Assembly (NCBI RefSeq): GCF_014638095.1
Contig: NZ_BMFH01000001.1
Location: 1,126,834 to 1,190,833, forward strand
Source of the DNA: Muriicola marianensis
GTDB taxonomy: Bacteria; Bacteroidota; Bacteroidia; Flavobacteriales; Flavobacteriaceae
Length of the DNA: 64,000 nt
Reading direction: 5' to 3'
This document shows, one piece after another, positions 44,074-52,901 of the stretch; the first letter of the stretch is position 1; each line of letters opens with the position of its first letter. Made by a program: the position numbers and the translations under genes. The notes beneath the pieces are model-generated. The model was not told where the DNA came from and did no database searches. It saw only the letters and a program-made list of their open reading frames with translations.

Positions 44074-44837
44074 CAGACGAATTCTTTTAATGCTGCTTCG
44101 TATCGAACCCTGTTCAATTCACTTCTTGAACTGACCACTTCGCCCAATACAATGATAGCAGGGTTGCTCAGTTTTTCCTTTTCCACGACATCGAGAATGG
44201 TATTCACTGTTCCCACTCCGATCCTTTCATTATCCAGGGTACCATGCTGGATGATGGCTACGGGCAGATTTGATCTGCCCTCCTTTTCGAAGATCTGTAC
44301 TATCTCAGGTAGCTTAGACATGCCCATAAGGACCACCACTGTGGCCGATGAACGAGCTGCAAGGGTGATATCGCGACAGAGTTTATGCTCCCTGGTCGTA
44401 CCTGTGATCACCCAAAAACTTCTGGAAACCCCACGTTTTGTCACAGGGATATTTGCTACTGCAGGTACGGCGATACAGGAGGAAATTCCTGGAATCACCT
44501 CAACATCAATTCCGTATTTTGAAGCGTATTCCAATTCTTCTGACCCCCTCCCAAAAACAAAGGGATCACCCCCCTTGAGTCTGACGACATGCCCGTGGGA
44601 ATAGGCCCGACTGACAATTAATTCATTGATCTGGTCCTGTTGATAGGCATAACATCCCTTTCTCTTACCTACGAAGATATGCTCGGCTTCCGGTGCATAT
44701 TGCAATAAATCGGGATGAACCAGGGCATCGTAGAGCACTACCTCCGCACTTCTCAGTGCGCTCAGACCTTTTAGGGTGATGAGCTCCGGATCCCCTGGTC
44801 CGGCTCCTACAAGTGTCAATTTTGCCTGATTATGCAT
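44073..44837 (-). CDS. cobA: Uroporphyrinogen-III C-methyltransferase (SUMT)
   Basis: Methylates uroporphyrinogen III twice to precorrin-2 for siroheme. The 254 aa protein opens with LVGAGPGDPELITLKG and carries VVRLKGGDPFVFGRGSEE and GVSSCIAVPA-like motifs (here GISSCIAVPA). It overlaps the sulfite reductase gene by 8 bp and the next gene by 1 bp, a tight siroheme-sulfite reductase unit. Confidence 0.95.
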   Translation of the reverse strand: MHNQAKLTLVGAGPGDPELITLKGLSALRSAEVVLYDALVHPDLLQYAPEAEHIFVGKRKGCYAYQQDQINELIVSRAYSHGHVVRLKGGDPFVFGRGSEELEYASKYGIDVEVIPGISSCIAVPAVANIPVTKRGVSRSFWVITGTTREHKLCRDITLAARSSATVVVLMGMSKLPEIVQIFEKEGRSNLPVAIIQHGTLDNERIGVGTVNTILDVVEKEKLSNPAIIVLGEVVSSRSELNRVRYEAALKEFV

Positions 44838-46920
44838 GATGGAGTTCCTTTTTTCTGTACTCTTTTGCCTTGTTCAGGAATTCCCCGGCTTCTACCCAGT
44901 AGGTGCGAGCAAAATGTGATCCCGGCGATTCGCTCTTTATTTTTAACACGAACTCCTCGAAGGACCCGGGCCAGCTGAGCTTACCGGATGTGATAAAATT
45001 GGAGTCAAATTCCCGGATAATATTGATATGGGTATTGGTATTCACATCTTCAGCTGTGAGCAGGGCCTTGGCGGTATTGACCAGAGCGCTATAAGAATAA
45101 TAAATACTTGCCGCCCATTTTGCCTCCTTCAGAGCGATTCTTGCCTGTTCCAGTTTCTCTTCGCTTTCGAGGAACAGGGTGGAAACCAGGTCGATGATCA
45201 CCCCGGCACACTCCCCGATCCCGATCGCCTTCTCATATCGTTCGGTAGTTCCCCAATCCACAAAATCACTGTCCTCGAGATGATCGGTATCCAGCAGAGG
45301 TTTTAGAAGGTCGTAGAAGTATTTCTGCCCTTTCTCGGCATAATACAAATGATAAGGTCTGTTCTGTCCATTCTCCAGGTAATCGTCCAGGACCAGCCTC
45401 AGGGCTTGCGGTCCCCTTTTGCTGGGAACCTTGCACACCTTGTCTGCGAAGACCCCGTGTCCGTTGCCCAGATTTCCTCCGCCCAGTAATACCTGTAAGG
45501 CAGGTGCCACCCTTTTGTCTGCTGTACGGATAGACATTCCCTGAAAACCGATATGGGCCATGCTGTGCTGCCCGCAGGCGTTCATACATCCGCTGATCTT
45601 GATGACGACATCTGTATTATTTACGAAATCCGGATATTCATTTTTTATGACGCGTTCCAGTTCCGAGGCTATTCCTGTACTGCTGGCGATCCCCAGGTTG
45701 CAGGTATCCGTTCCCGGACAGGCAGTGATGTCTGCAGCCGAATTGTATCCGGGCTCACCCAGTCCGAGAAGGTTCAGTTCCCGGTAAAAGAACGGTAGTG
45801 AACTCTCAGGAACATGGGGGATCAGGATATTCTGTCTCAGGGTAAGCCTGAATTCTCCCTGGGCGTAATCGTCTACCAGTTTTGCGAGTGACCTGGCCTG
45901 GTGGGTATAGAAATCACCCAGGAAGACTTTGATCCCTAGGGCCACAAGACCCTGCTGTTTTTGCCGGATCACATTGGTCCTTTTCCAGGTCTCAAATTTT
46001 ATCGGATCGTTTACGCTAACATCAGGTGCCTTTTTCCTGTTAACTCCATTGAGTGTCTTGTCTTGTGGATCGATGGGGAAAGACGTAAAAGGAACAGCCC
46101 CTGCTTCCTGCTCCAGCAGTTCCCTGAATGTATCCAAACCAAGGTCTTTCAGCAGGAATTTCATCCTCGCCCTGCCCCTGACCTTGCGCTCTCCGTGCCG
46201 GTCGAATACCCTGAGGACAGCCTCCATCAGAGGGATGATCCTGTCTGTCTCAAGAAATTCGTAAAGCACGTCGGCCTGTCTGGGCTGTGATCCGAGTCCG
46301 CCCCCTATCATCACCTTAAATCCATTAATCCCCGAGGATCGTTTTGCAATAAAACCGAGGTCATGCATATAGGAAAGACCGGTATCCCTCTCAGATGAAG
46401 AGAAGGATACCTTGAATTTCCGACCTAATTCCTGCCCAACCGGATTCCTGAGAAAATACTCAAAAAGTGCCTGGGCATAAGGTGAGACATCAAACGGTTC
46501 CTCAGGGTCTATTCCGGCCAGCTCACTGGCAGTAACGTTTCGCACGGTATTCCCACATGCTTCCCGTAAAGTCACCTTATCTTTTTCGAGTTCCGCCCAG
46601 AGTTCCGGCGTTCTGTCCAGGTCTACATAATGGATCTGTATATCCTGGCGGGTCGTTATATGAAGCCTTCCGGTAGAGTATTTATCTGCCACATCAGAAA
46701 TCCTGAGCAATTGGGTAGCGCTCAATTTACCATAAGGAATCTTGATCCTCACCATTTGCACCCCGGGTTGACGCTGACCGTAGACGCCCCTGGCAAGCCG
46801 GAGGCTCCTGAATTTCTCCTCCTGGATCTCGCCTTCCCTGAAAGCCCTGATCTTGGCCTCCAGTTCGAGGATGTCTTTCTCTACGACAGGATTCTCTATT
46901 TCCGTCCTAAAACTTCTCAT
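44830..46920 (-). CDS. Assimilatory sulfite (nitrite) reductase with C-terminal HEPN-like domain
   Basis: Siroheme/4Fe-4S reductase of 696 aa. Residues 1-555 form the two-lobed NirA/SiR core; the cluster Cys are C401 and C407 (CPGTDTC) and C445 and C449 (GCMNAC). Given cysH and siroheme genes alongside, sulfite to sulfide, probably ferredoxin-linked, is the likely reaction. Residues about 565-690 are extra: a helical region with ALKEAKWAASIYYSYSALVNTAKALL and ARTYWVEAGEFLNKAKEY, the pattern of HEPN domains, without an obvious RxxxxH RNase motif. Relatives elsewhere end near residue 560, so the tail is an added module of unknown function. Confidence 0.93.
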   Translation of the reverse strand: MRSFRTEIENPVVEKDILELEAKIRAFREGEIQEEKFRSLRLARGVYGQRQPGVQMVRIKIPYGKLSATQLLRISDVADKYSTGRLHITTRQDIQIHYVDLDRTPELWAELEKDKVTLREACGNTVRNVTASELAGIDPEEPFDVSPYAQALFEYFLRNPVGQELGRKFKVSFSSSERDTGLSYMHDLGFIAKRSSGINGFKVMIGGGLGSQPRQADVLYEFLETDRIIPLMEAVLRVFDRHGERKVRGRARMKFLLKDLGLDTFRELLEQEAGAVPFTSFPIDPQDKTLNGVNRKKAPDVSVNDPIKFETWKRTNVIRQKQQGLVALGIKVFLGDFYTHQARSLAKLVDDYAQGEFRLTLRQNILIPHVPESSLPFFYRELNLLGLGEPGYNSAADITACPGTDTCNLGIASSTGIASELERVIKNEYPDFVNNTDVVIKISGCMNACGQHSMAHIGFQGMSIRTADKRVAPALQVLLGGGNLGNGHGVFADKVCKVPSKRGPQALRLVLDDYLENGQNRPYHLYYAEKGQKYFYDLLKPLLDTDHLEDSDFVDWGTTERYEKAIGIGECAGVIIDLVSTLFLESEEKLEQARIALKEAKWAASIYYSYSALVNTAKALLTAEDVNTNTHINIIREFDSNFITSGKLSWPGSFEEFVLKIKSESPGSHFARTYWVEAGEFLNKAKEYRKKELHHA

Positions 46921-46976
46921 TTCGTATGTCTAATGGGTTAATGGAAATACGCCCCTGTAACCTGATTATAATCTCA

Positions 46977-47600
46977 TTACAGATGCAGACCGCATTCGCG
47001 GTGTTGTAGCACCTTGGTAGGATCGTAGTAATCTCGTTCGTTATTAAGGTTATACTGCTTGAGGTAGGCCGTCAATTGCGTATCGTTGAAATGGTAAAAC
47101 GGACTTACTTTGAGGATACCTTCCTTGCTCAGACTCAGGATATCCAGGGTATCCCGGTAAGCGGTCTGACCTTTCCGGATGTTGGTAAACCACACATCGG
47201 GTTGATGTTCCTCAATGGCCCGTTTAAAGGGTTCAAGCTTCACCTGCCAGGTGAATTCCTTATGCCTCGGATCATCAATGTCCGGTATGCCCATGATCAC
47301 ATCCCTCCGGGCTCTGGTCTGTCTTGGAACGTAGATCTTCATATTGAGTTCGAGGGAATTGATAACTTCCTCCGCGTGTTCATAGGTAGCCTTAGTATTG
47401 TACCCGGTATCACACCAGATCACAGGAACATCCCGCTTGATCTCAGTGACCGCATGGAGGATAGATGAAGAAAAAGGACCAAAATTTGTTGTAACAACCG
47501 GCCTTCTCGCATAGTCCAGCGCCCAGCCAATGATCTCTGAAGTCGGTATTCCCCTGAATTGTGCGTTGAGGTGTTTAAGGTGTTGATCAGTAAATTTCAT
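46977..47600 (-). CDS. cysH: Phosphoadenylyl-sulfate (PAPS) reductase
   Basis: Reduces activated sulfate to sulfite with thioredoxin. The 207 aa PP-loop-fold protein has SSSILHAVTE, WCDTGYNT and the catalytic C-terminal ECGLH motif (Cys203). The CC...CxxC residues of 4Fe-4S APS reductases are absent, which points to a PAPS-type enzyme. No cysDN or cysC genes are in the window. It is first of the cysH-sir-cobA-met8 group and has its own promoter (47651-47679). Confidence 0.88.
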   Translation of the reverse strand: MKFTDQHLKHLNAQFRGIPTSEIIGWALDYARRPVVTTNFGPFSSSILHAVTEIKRDVPVIWCDTGYNTKATYEHAEEVINSLELNMKIYVPRQTRARRDVIMGIPDIDDPRHKEFTWQVKLEPFKRAIEEHQPDVWFTNIRKGQTAYRDTLDILSLSKEGILKVSPFYHFNDTQLTAYLKQYNLNNERDYYDPTKVLQHRECGLHL

Positions 47601-47650
47601 AGTCCCAGAATCTATAATATTATAATTCCTATCGTTTTAGTGGTATTTGC

Positions 47651-47718
47651 CAAAAATAAAATTTAATTTCTAACAACAACGCTAATTATCGAAATATAAT
47701 CTAATTACCCTATAGATT
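47651..47718 (-). promoter_or_regulatory. cysH promoter with upstream palindrome
   Basis: On the minus strand TATTTTTG (47651-47658) is an exact -7 box, with TTG at 47677-47679 eighteen bp upstream. Further up, AATCTA-N9-TAGATT (47698-47703 and 47713-47718) is a perfect inverted repeat at about -54 to -74. That is a plausible site for a sulfur regulator, possibly the adjacent Rrf2 protein. The whole 189-bp gap is strongly AT-rich. Regulator assignment is inference. Confidence 0.6.
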
Positions 47719-47789
47719 TAATAGATATTCAAATTTTGTATAGGATCACAAAGGATTTTATAAAAAAAAGCGGTGAAAATTGTCAATGA

Positions 47790-48203
47790 TTACCCGGTCA
47801 AAAGATCGGACAGAAAGGTATTGCGATATACATCAAGGTTGCTGTCCCTGACTTTTAGCATCAGTCTGTGAACAGAACAGGACTGTTCATCAGGGCAGTC
47901 ATCGCATTTCTCATAGAAATTCAGGCTGACACAGGAAACCATCGCAATCGGGCCCTCCAATACTCTCATAACTGTGGTCATGGGTATTTCCGATGGGTCT
48001 TTTATGAGATAATACCCTCCTCCTTTGCCTTTTTTGGATCCCAGGAAACCGGTAGATCGCAGGCTGAGCAGGATATTCTCCAGAAACTTCTGGGAGATGT
48101 TCTCATGCTTCGCGATCTCTGCGATGGAGATCGGTTCTTTGGTATTTTGCCCGGCGAGATAGGTCAGAGCCTTTAAACCGTACTTGGTCTTTTTGGAAAG
48201 CAT
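47790..48203 (-). CDS. Rrf2-family transcriptional regulator with four cysteines
   Basis: A 137 aa winged-helix protein. The N-terminal wHTH (about 1-65) includes the family's SIAEIAKHENISQKFLENIL recognition region and the glycine-rich wing SKKGKGGGYYL. The C-terminal part has C91, C100, C103 and C109. The spacing differs from IscR (three Cys and a His) but could hold an Fe-S cluster. CymR, an Rrf2 relative, controls cysteine metabolism. This gene ends a methionine operon and stands just before the cysH operon, so a sulfur-responsive role is the best guess. It starts 33 bp after the sulfhydrylase stop. Confidence 0.9.
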   Translation of the reverse strand: MLSKKTKYGLKALTYLAGQNTKEPISIAEIAKHENISQKFLENILLSLRSTGFLGSKKGKGGGYYLIKDPSEIPMTTVMRVLEGPIAMVSCVSLNFYEKCDDCPDEQSCSVHRLMLKVRDSNLDVYRNTFLSDLLTG

Positions 48204-48236
48204 AGTGCTAAGATAGGGAAAAGCGACTTACGCTCT

Positions 48237-49421
48237 TCAGGTGGTAATCCTATCGAGCGACTGGGCAATGTCGGCAATGATATCATCTACGTGTTCAAGT
48301 CCCACAGAGATGCGTACCATTCCCGGACTTATCCCGCTTTCCTGCCGCTCCTCTTCCGTCAGCTTACTATGGGTAGTAGATGCCGGATGCGTCACAATAC
48401 TCCTCGAGTCGCCCAGGTTGGCAGAAAGTGACAGCATTTTAATCCCGTCAAAAAAGGAACGGCCTGCATCCAGGCCTCCCTTTACTTCAAAGGCCACCAC
48501 ACATCCACCCGCCTTCATCTGTTTTTTGGCCAGATCAAATTGGGGATGCGATGCCAAGAAGGGGTATTTCACCCAATTCACTTTCTTATGTCCTTCCAGG
48601 AAATGTGCGACAGCCAGGGCGTTGCTGCAGTGTCTCTCTACCCTCAGGGCAAGGGTTTCTAGGCTTTTTGAGAGGATCCAGGCATTAAAGGGAGACAATG
48701 CCGGGCCCGTGACGCGTGAAAACCGGTAGATCCTGTCTACCAGGTCTGCCCTGCCAACCGTAATACCGGCCAGGACACGCCCCTGCCCATCCATCAGTTT
48801 TGTTCCCGAATGGATCACGAGATCAGCGCCCAGACTGATAGGCTGCTGCAGATAAGGAGAGGCAAAACAATTGTCTACCACAAAGATGAGCCCGTGTTTC
48901 TTTGCGATCTTTCCCAGCCTTTCCAGGTCGACCAGATCCACCCCCGGATTCGTGGGAGACTCTGCATAGAGTATCCTGGTCTTCGAGGTGATAAGTGATT
49001 CAACCTCATCGAGCTCGTCTATCTTAAAATAAGTGTGGGTGATCTGCCATCTGGGAAAGAATTGAGTAAACAGGGTGTGAGTGGACCCAAATATATTTCG
49101 CGCAGAAAGGACGTGATCTCCACTGTCGAGCAAGGCTGCAAAGGTCGAGAAAACGGCAGCCATTCCGGAGGCAAAGGCGCAACCGGCCTCAGCACCTTCC
49201 ATCCTGCAAACCTTTTCTATAAATTCCGTGCTGTTGGGATTGGCATAGCGGGAATAAATATTTCTGTCCTTTTCTTCTGCAAAGGACGCCCTCATATCCT
49301 CGGCGTCCTCAAAGACAAAGCTGGAGGTGAGGTAAACCGGACTCGAATGTTCCAGGAATTGGGAACGATCGATCTGTGTCCTAATGGCATCCGTCTCGAA
49401 TTCTTTCCTTTTATTCTTCAT
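48237..49421 (-). CDS. metZ: Trans-sulfuration PLP enzyme, O-succinylhomoserine sulfhydrylase-like
   Basis: A Cys/Met-metabolism PLP enzyme of 394 aa. It opens FETDAIRTQIDRSQFLEHSSPVYLTSSFVFE; the PLP lysine lies in IHSGTKLMDGQGR and the end is RISVGLEHVDDIIADI. This subtype is usually O-succinylhomoserine sulfhydrylase (MetZ), making homocysteine directly from sulfide, but cystathionine synthase/lyase activity cannot be excluded. It is the third gene of the SAM-I-controlled metY operon, 20 bp after the MetX-AK-HSD gene. Confidence 0.85.
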   Translation of the reverse strand: MKNKRKEFETDAIRTQIDRSQFLEHSSPVYLTSSFVFEDAEDMRASFAEEKDRNIYSRYANPNSTEFIEKVCRMEGAEAGCAFASGMAAVFSTFAALLDSGDHVLSARNIFGSTHTLFTQFFPRWQITHTYFKIDELDEVESLITSKTRILYAESPTNPGVDLVDLERLGKIAKKHGLIFVVDNCFASPYLQQPISLGADLVIHSGTKLMDGQGRVLAGITVGRADLVDRIYRFSRVTGPALSPFNAWILSKSLETLALRVERHCSNALAVAHFLEGHKKVNWVKYPFLASHPQFDLAKKQMKAGGCVVAFEVKGGLDAGRSFFDGIKMLSLSANLGDSRSIVTHPASTTHSKLTEEERQESGISPGMVRISVGLEHVDDIIADIAQSLDRITT

Positions 49422-49441
49422 AGTCCCAATTTAGGTAAACC

Positions 49442-52400
49442 TCAGCTCTTTTCGGCAATCCTCAAAATATCTCCAAAGACACCCCTTGCAGTCACGGCTG
49501 CACCGGCACCGGCACCCTGAATAACGATAGGGTGTTCTCCATAAGATTCTGTGTAGATCTCGATAATGGAATCCGATCCCTTTACCTGCCCGAGGCTGCT
49601 TTCCCTGTCGACTGCGACCAGCTTTACCTCCAATATCCCTTTGTCGCGCTGCAGATCTCCATGCAGGTCCCCGACATATCGCAAGACCTTGCCTCGCTTC
49701 ATTTCTTTTTTTCGTTCTTCCATCAGAGGATCGAGCTCCGGGATACGCTCCAAAAACTCTTCGCGGGTGAGCTCACCCATATTTTTCGGGATCAGGTTCT
49801 CGATCTTCACATCCGAGATCTCATTCTGCAGTTCCAGCTCCCGTGCGAGGATCAGCAACTTGCGTCCCACATCCATCCCGGACAGGTCTTCCCTCGGATC
49901 CGGTTCTGTATAACCCCGATCAACCGCTTCCTGCAACACTTCAGAGAACCGATGAGCGCCCTCTGAATAGGTGTTAAAGATATAGCTGAGGGAACCGGAA
50001 AAGATTCCCCGTATCCGGGTGATATTTTCGCCCGATAGATGAAGGAGCTTAATAGTATCGATCAGGGGAAGGCCCGCACCCACATTGGTCTCGTAGAGGT
50101 ACTGTTTTTGGAATCGATACAGCTCCTCCCTGAGCAAGTGATAGTAATCATACCCCAGGGTGTTGGCGATCTTATTGGACGACACCAGGTCGAACCCGTT
50201 TTCAATAAAATCAAAATAATGGGCCACGAAATCCTCACTGGCCGTATTGTCTACAGCGATGAGGTTTTCCAAATGGTGTTCCTTTGCAAAATCGAAAACG
50301 TCCTTCAGGGTGTAGGGTTTTCCCTTCTCTTCTACAGCCTTTCTCCAGCCCTTTCCAATTCCTTTTTTATCCAGCAACAGCGTCCTGGAATTTCCCAGGG
50401 CGAACACCCGAAGCTGTATCCCCTTTCGCCTGTTTATGGAGGCACTGGCCCCGATCACCTGGTCTAGCAGGGCAGCACCGACATTCCCGTGTCCGAAAAT
50501 GGCCAGGTTGATGTGTTTACTGATTCCGAAGATCTGACCGTGCATCACATTGAGTGCCTTATGCAGATCCTGTTTTTTGACCACGAGGCTGATATTCTTG
50601 CCTGTAACGGTGTTGTTGAAGAGGAGCGGTACGATCTGGTTCTTGATCAGGGCGTTGAACGGCTTGTGAAAAGTACTCAGGTCCTGGCCTATGATAGAGA
50701 TTACCGAGACGTCTTTTACAATGGTAATGGTATTGATGTCCCTCGACTCAAAGTCGGATTCAAATTCCTCCTCCAGGGCGCGGCGTGCCGTCTCAGCCTT
50801 TTCGGCCCCGACCAGAAGGCCGATTCCACGCTCGGAAGATCCCTGGGATATGATACTCACACTGATGTTGTGCCGGCTCAGTGCCCTGAAGATCCTCGCA
50901 TCGACACCTACCTTGCCAAGCAGCCCCCTTCCTTCCAGGTTGACCAAAGCCTCGTTGTCCAGTACGGAAAGAGAACGGATCCCTTCCCCGCTCGACTTAG
51001 CACTGATGAGGGTCCCCTCGTTCTCCGGATTAAAAGTATTGAGTATACGCAGGGGGATGTTTTTTTCCAGCAAGGGAATGATGGTCTTGGCATGAAGGAT
51101 GGTAGCCCCGAAGTTGGCCAGTTCATTGGCCTCTTCATAGGAAAGTCGGTCTATTCGCTTTGCATCGGGCACCCACCCGGGATCTGCCGTATAGATCCCG
51201 TCTACGTGCGTATAATTCTGCAATTCTTCAGCATCCAGAAAATTAGCGAGGAGGGCAGCTGTATAATTACTGCCATTCCTGCCCAGGGTGGTCGTCTCTC
51301 CCTTCCGTGTGCCTCCTATGAAACCGGGTATGACCGGGGTCACCCCGCGCTCCAGGGTAGCGAAGAGATCGAGTAACCGGTCTCTGGATATATCTTCCAG
51401 GACGGTGGCATCCCCAAATTCATCATTGGTTACAAAGACCTTACGGGAATCTACCCATGTAGCTTTGATCCCTTTCCCGATGAGGAGTTTCGTGATAAGT
51501 TTTGTCGAAATAAGCTCCCCGATGGCCAAAACCTGGTCACGGATCCTGGGGCTGTAATCCCCCAGGAGAGAAACACCTTCGAGCAATTGAACGAGTTCCC
51601 TGAACTGTTCCGAAAGATCTACATTTTTAAAGCTGTGCCTCTGATAGGCTTCAAAGGCTTCAAATTCCTTTTTGTATTCCTTTCTTCCAGCGGCGAGTTC
51701 GAGAATATTCAGCAACTGGTCTGTAGCAGATTCCCTCGCTGAGACGACCACGGCTATCTTTTCGCCTTCATTGACCTTCGAGACCACTGTGTTCAGGACC
51801 CTTTCGATTCCTTCTCCATTGGCCAGGGATCTGCCCCCGAATTTCAGGACCTTATAACGCCTAAGCGCCCTCTCCTGGTCGAAGATCGGTTCTAAAAGAT
51901 GGGCCATTTGTTCGTATTCCATCAGGAAGGCGTCATGGCCGTGCAGGGATTTGATTTCGCCGTAGGTAACATTGCTTCTGGCCTGGGCGATCTGTTTAAA
52001 GGTGTCCTTGTTCTCGCTGGCAGAAAAGAACAGGTCAGAATCAACCCCGATGATATGGATATGGGTGTCACTCTGCTGCAATCTTCTAAAGGCCTCTTCC
52101 CCTCCCCTGGTGATGTCAATGGTCTTGAGCAGCTGATTGGTCAGCTTGTAGGCCGATAGCTGAAATCTTTCCTGCAGTTTGCGGCCGTGGTGAATAAGCC
52201 AGCTCTCCACATTGAAGAGCTTGAGTTCTTCATTGGTACTTCTCTGGAACCGTTCCTTGAAGGACTCAGGGGTTCGGTAACAAAGCATGGCGTGCATACG
52301 CGCATCGTGAACCGGATTCTTGGAATTCACCAGGAACTGTTCCTGGATCTGGCAGTTGGCGATGAGCCAGTCGGTCGATTTCCAGTCCGAAGCCACAGGA

Positions 52401-52891
52401 ATTAGATGGGTGGTGATCTCCGGATTGAGGGCAGCCATCTCCCAGGCAATCCCTCCGCCCAGTGAACCTCCGATGATGGCGTATAGTTTATTTATCCCCA
52501 ATGAATCCAAACCCAGCAGGAATATCCTGGCGATATCCACAGCGACAAAATCCCGGTAATTTTCGATCAGGAATCCGTCGTAGCCATTGCCCGGAATGTT
52601 GAAGGACAGGACCGTATACATGTTTGTATCGATGCACTTCCCTTCACCGACCAGGTCCCTCCACCACCCGTCCGGACCGGCCACATTGGAATTCCCGGTG
52701 AGGGCATGGTTGACCAGGACCACCGGAGCTGAATGCAGAGGCTTGCCAAAGACCTGGTAAGACAAGAGAATATCCTGGGACTTACCACTGAGGGTGGTGA
52801 ATCCCGGAATACTTATTTGTTCCAGACCCGGTACGACTTTTGATTTAGTACCGGGCTCCAGCACTTTGTCCTTTTCTTTTTTTTCGGCCAT
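49442..52891 (-). CDS. Trifunctional fusion: homoserine O-acyltransferase (MetX) - aspartokinase - homoserine dehydrogenase
   Basis: One uninterrupted 1149-codon ORF. Residues 1-340 are a MetX alpha/beta hydrolase (NHALTGNSNV; elbow GGSLGG with Ser143; Asp286 in DSDLFF; His319 in GHDAFL). Residues 346-632 are an aspartokinase (KFGGRSLANGEG with Arg replacing the usual Thr/Ser; GFIGG; TTLGRNGSNYTA; ATILHAKT). An ACT region (about 640-790) and a homoserine dehydrogenase (GHGNVG at 800-805; ETNVGAGLPLIDT) follow. The chain therefore carries the first, third and first methionine-committed steps from aspartate; aspartate-semialdehyde dehydrogenase is separate and not here. Acetyl versus succinyl specificity of the MetX part is not proven. 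It follows metY by 10 bp. Confidence 0.94.
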   Translation of the reverse strand: MAEKKEKDKVLEPGTKSKVVPGLEQISIPGFTTLSGKSQDILLSYQVFGKPLHSAPVVLVNHALTGNSNVAGPDGWWRDLVGEGKCIDTNMYTVLSFNIPGNGYDGFLIENYRDFVAVDIARIFLLGLDSLGINKLYAIIGGSLGGGIAWEMAALNPEITTHLIPVASDWKSTDWLIANCQIQEQFLVNSKNPVHDARMHAMLCYRTPESFKERFQRSTNEELKLFNVESWLIHHGRKLQERFQLSAYKLTNQLLKTIDITRGGEEAFRRLQQSDTHIHIIGVDSDLFFSASENKDTFKQIAQARSNVTYGEIKSLHGHDAFLMEYEQMAHLLEPIFDQERALRRYKVLKFGGRSLANGEGIERVLNTVVSKVNEGEKIAVVVSARESATDQLLNILELAAGRKEYKKEFEAFEAYQRHSFKNVDLSEQFRELVQLLEGVSLLGDYSPRIRDQVLAIGELISTKLITKLLIGKGIKATWVDSRKVFVTNDEFGDATVLEDISRDRLLDLFATLERGVTPVIPGFIGGTRKGETTTLGRNGSNYTAALLANFLDAEELQNYTHVDGIYTADPGWVPDAKRIDRLSYEEANELANFGATILHAKTIIPLLEKNIPLRILNTFNPENEGTLISAKSSGEGIRSLSVLDNEALVNLEGRGLLGKVGVDARIFRALSRHNISVSIISQGSSERGIGLLVGAEKAETARRALEEEFESDFESRDINTITIVKDVSVISIIGQDLSTFHKPFNALIKNQIVPLLFNNTVTGKNISLVVKKQDLHKALNVMHGQIFGISKHINLAIFGHGNVGAALLDQVIGASASINRRKGIQLRVFALGNSRTLLLDKKGIGKGWRKAVEEKGKPYTLKDVFDFAKEHHLENLIAVDNTASEDFVAHYFDFIENGFDLVSSNKIANTLGYDYYHLLREELYRFQKQYLYETNVGAGLPLIDTIKLLHLSGENITRIRGIFSGSLSYIFNTYSEGAHRFSEVLQEAVDRGYTEPDPREDLSGMDVGRKLLILARELELQNEISDVKIENLIPKNMGELTREEFLERIPELDPLMEERKKEMKRGKVLRYVGDLHGDLQRDKGILEVKLVAVDRESSLGQVKGSDSIIEIYTESYGEHPIVIQGAGAGAAVTARGVFGDILRIAEKS

Positions 52892-52901
52892 ACGTTCCTT
52901 G

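Noticed and set aside
47751-47789. Possible terminator after the Rrf2 gene
   Set aside because: There is a T run on the minus strand (47762-47769) but no convincing stem before it, so I did not list it.
50489-51376. 295-codon plus-strand ORF
   Set aside because: Antisense to the MetX-AK-HSD fusion, whose catalytic motifs are intact throughout.
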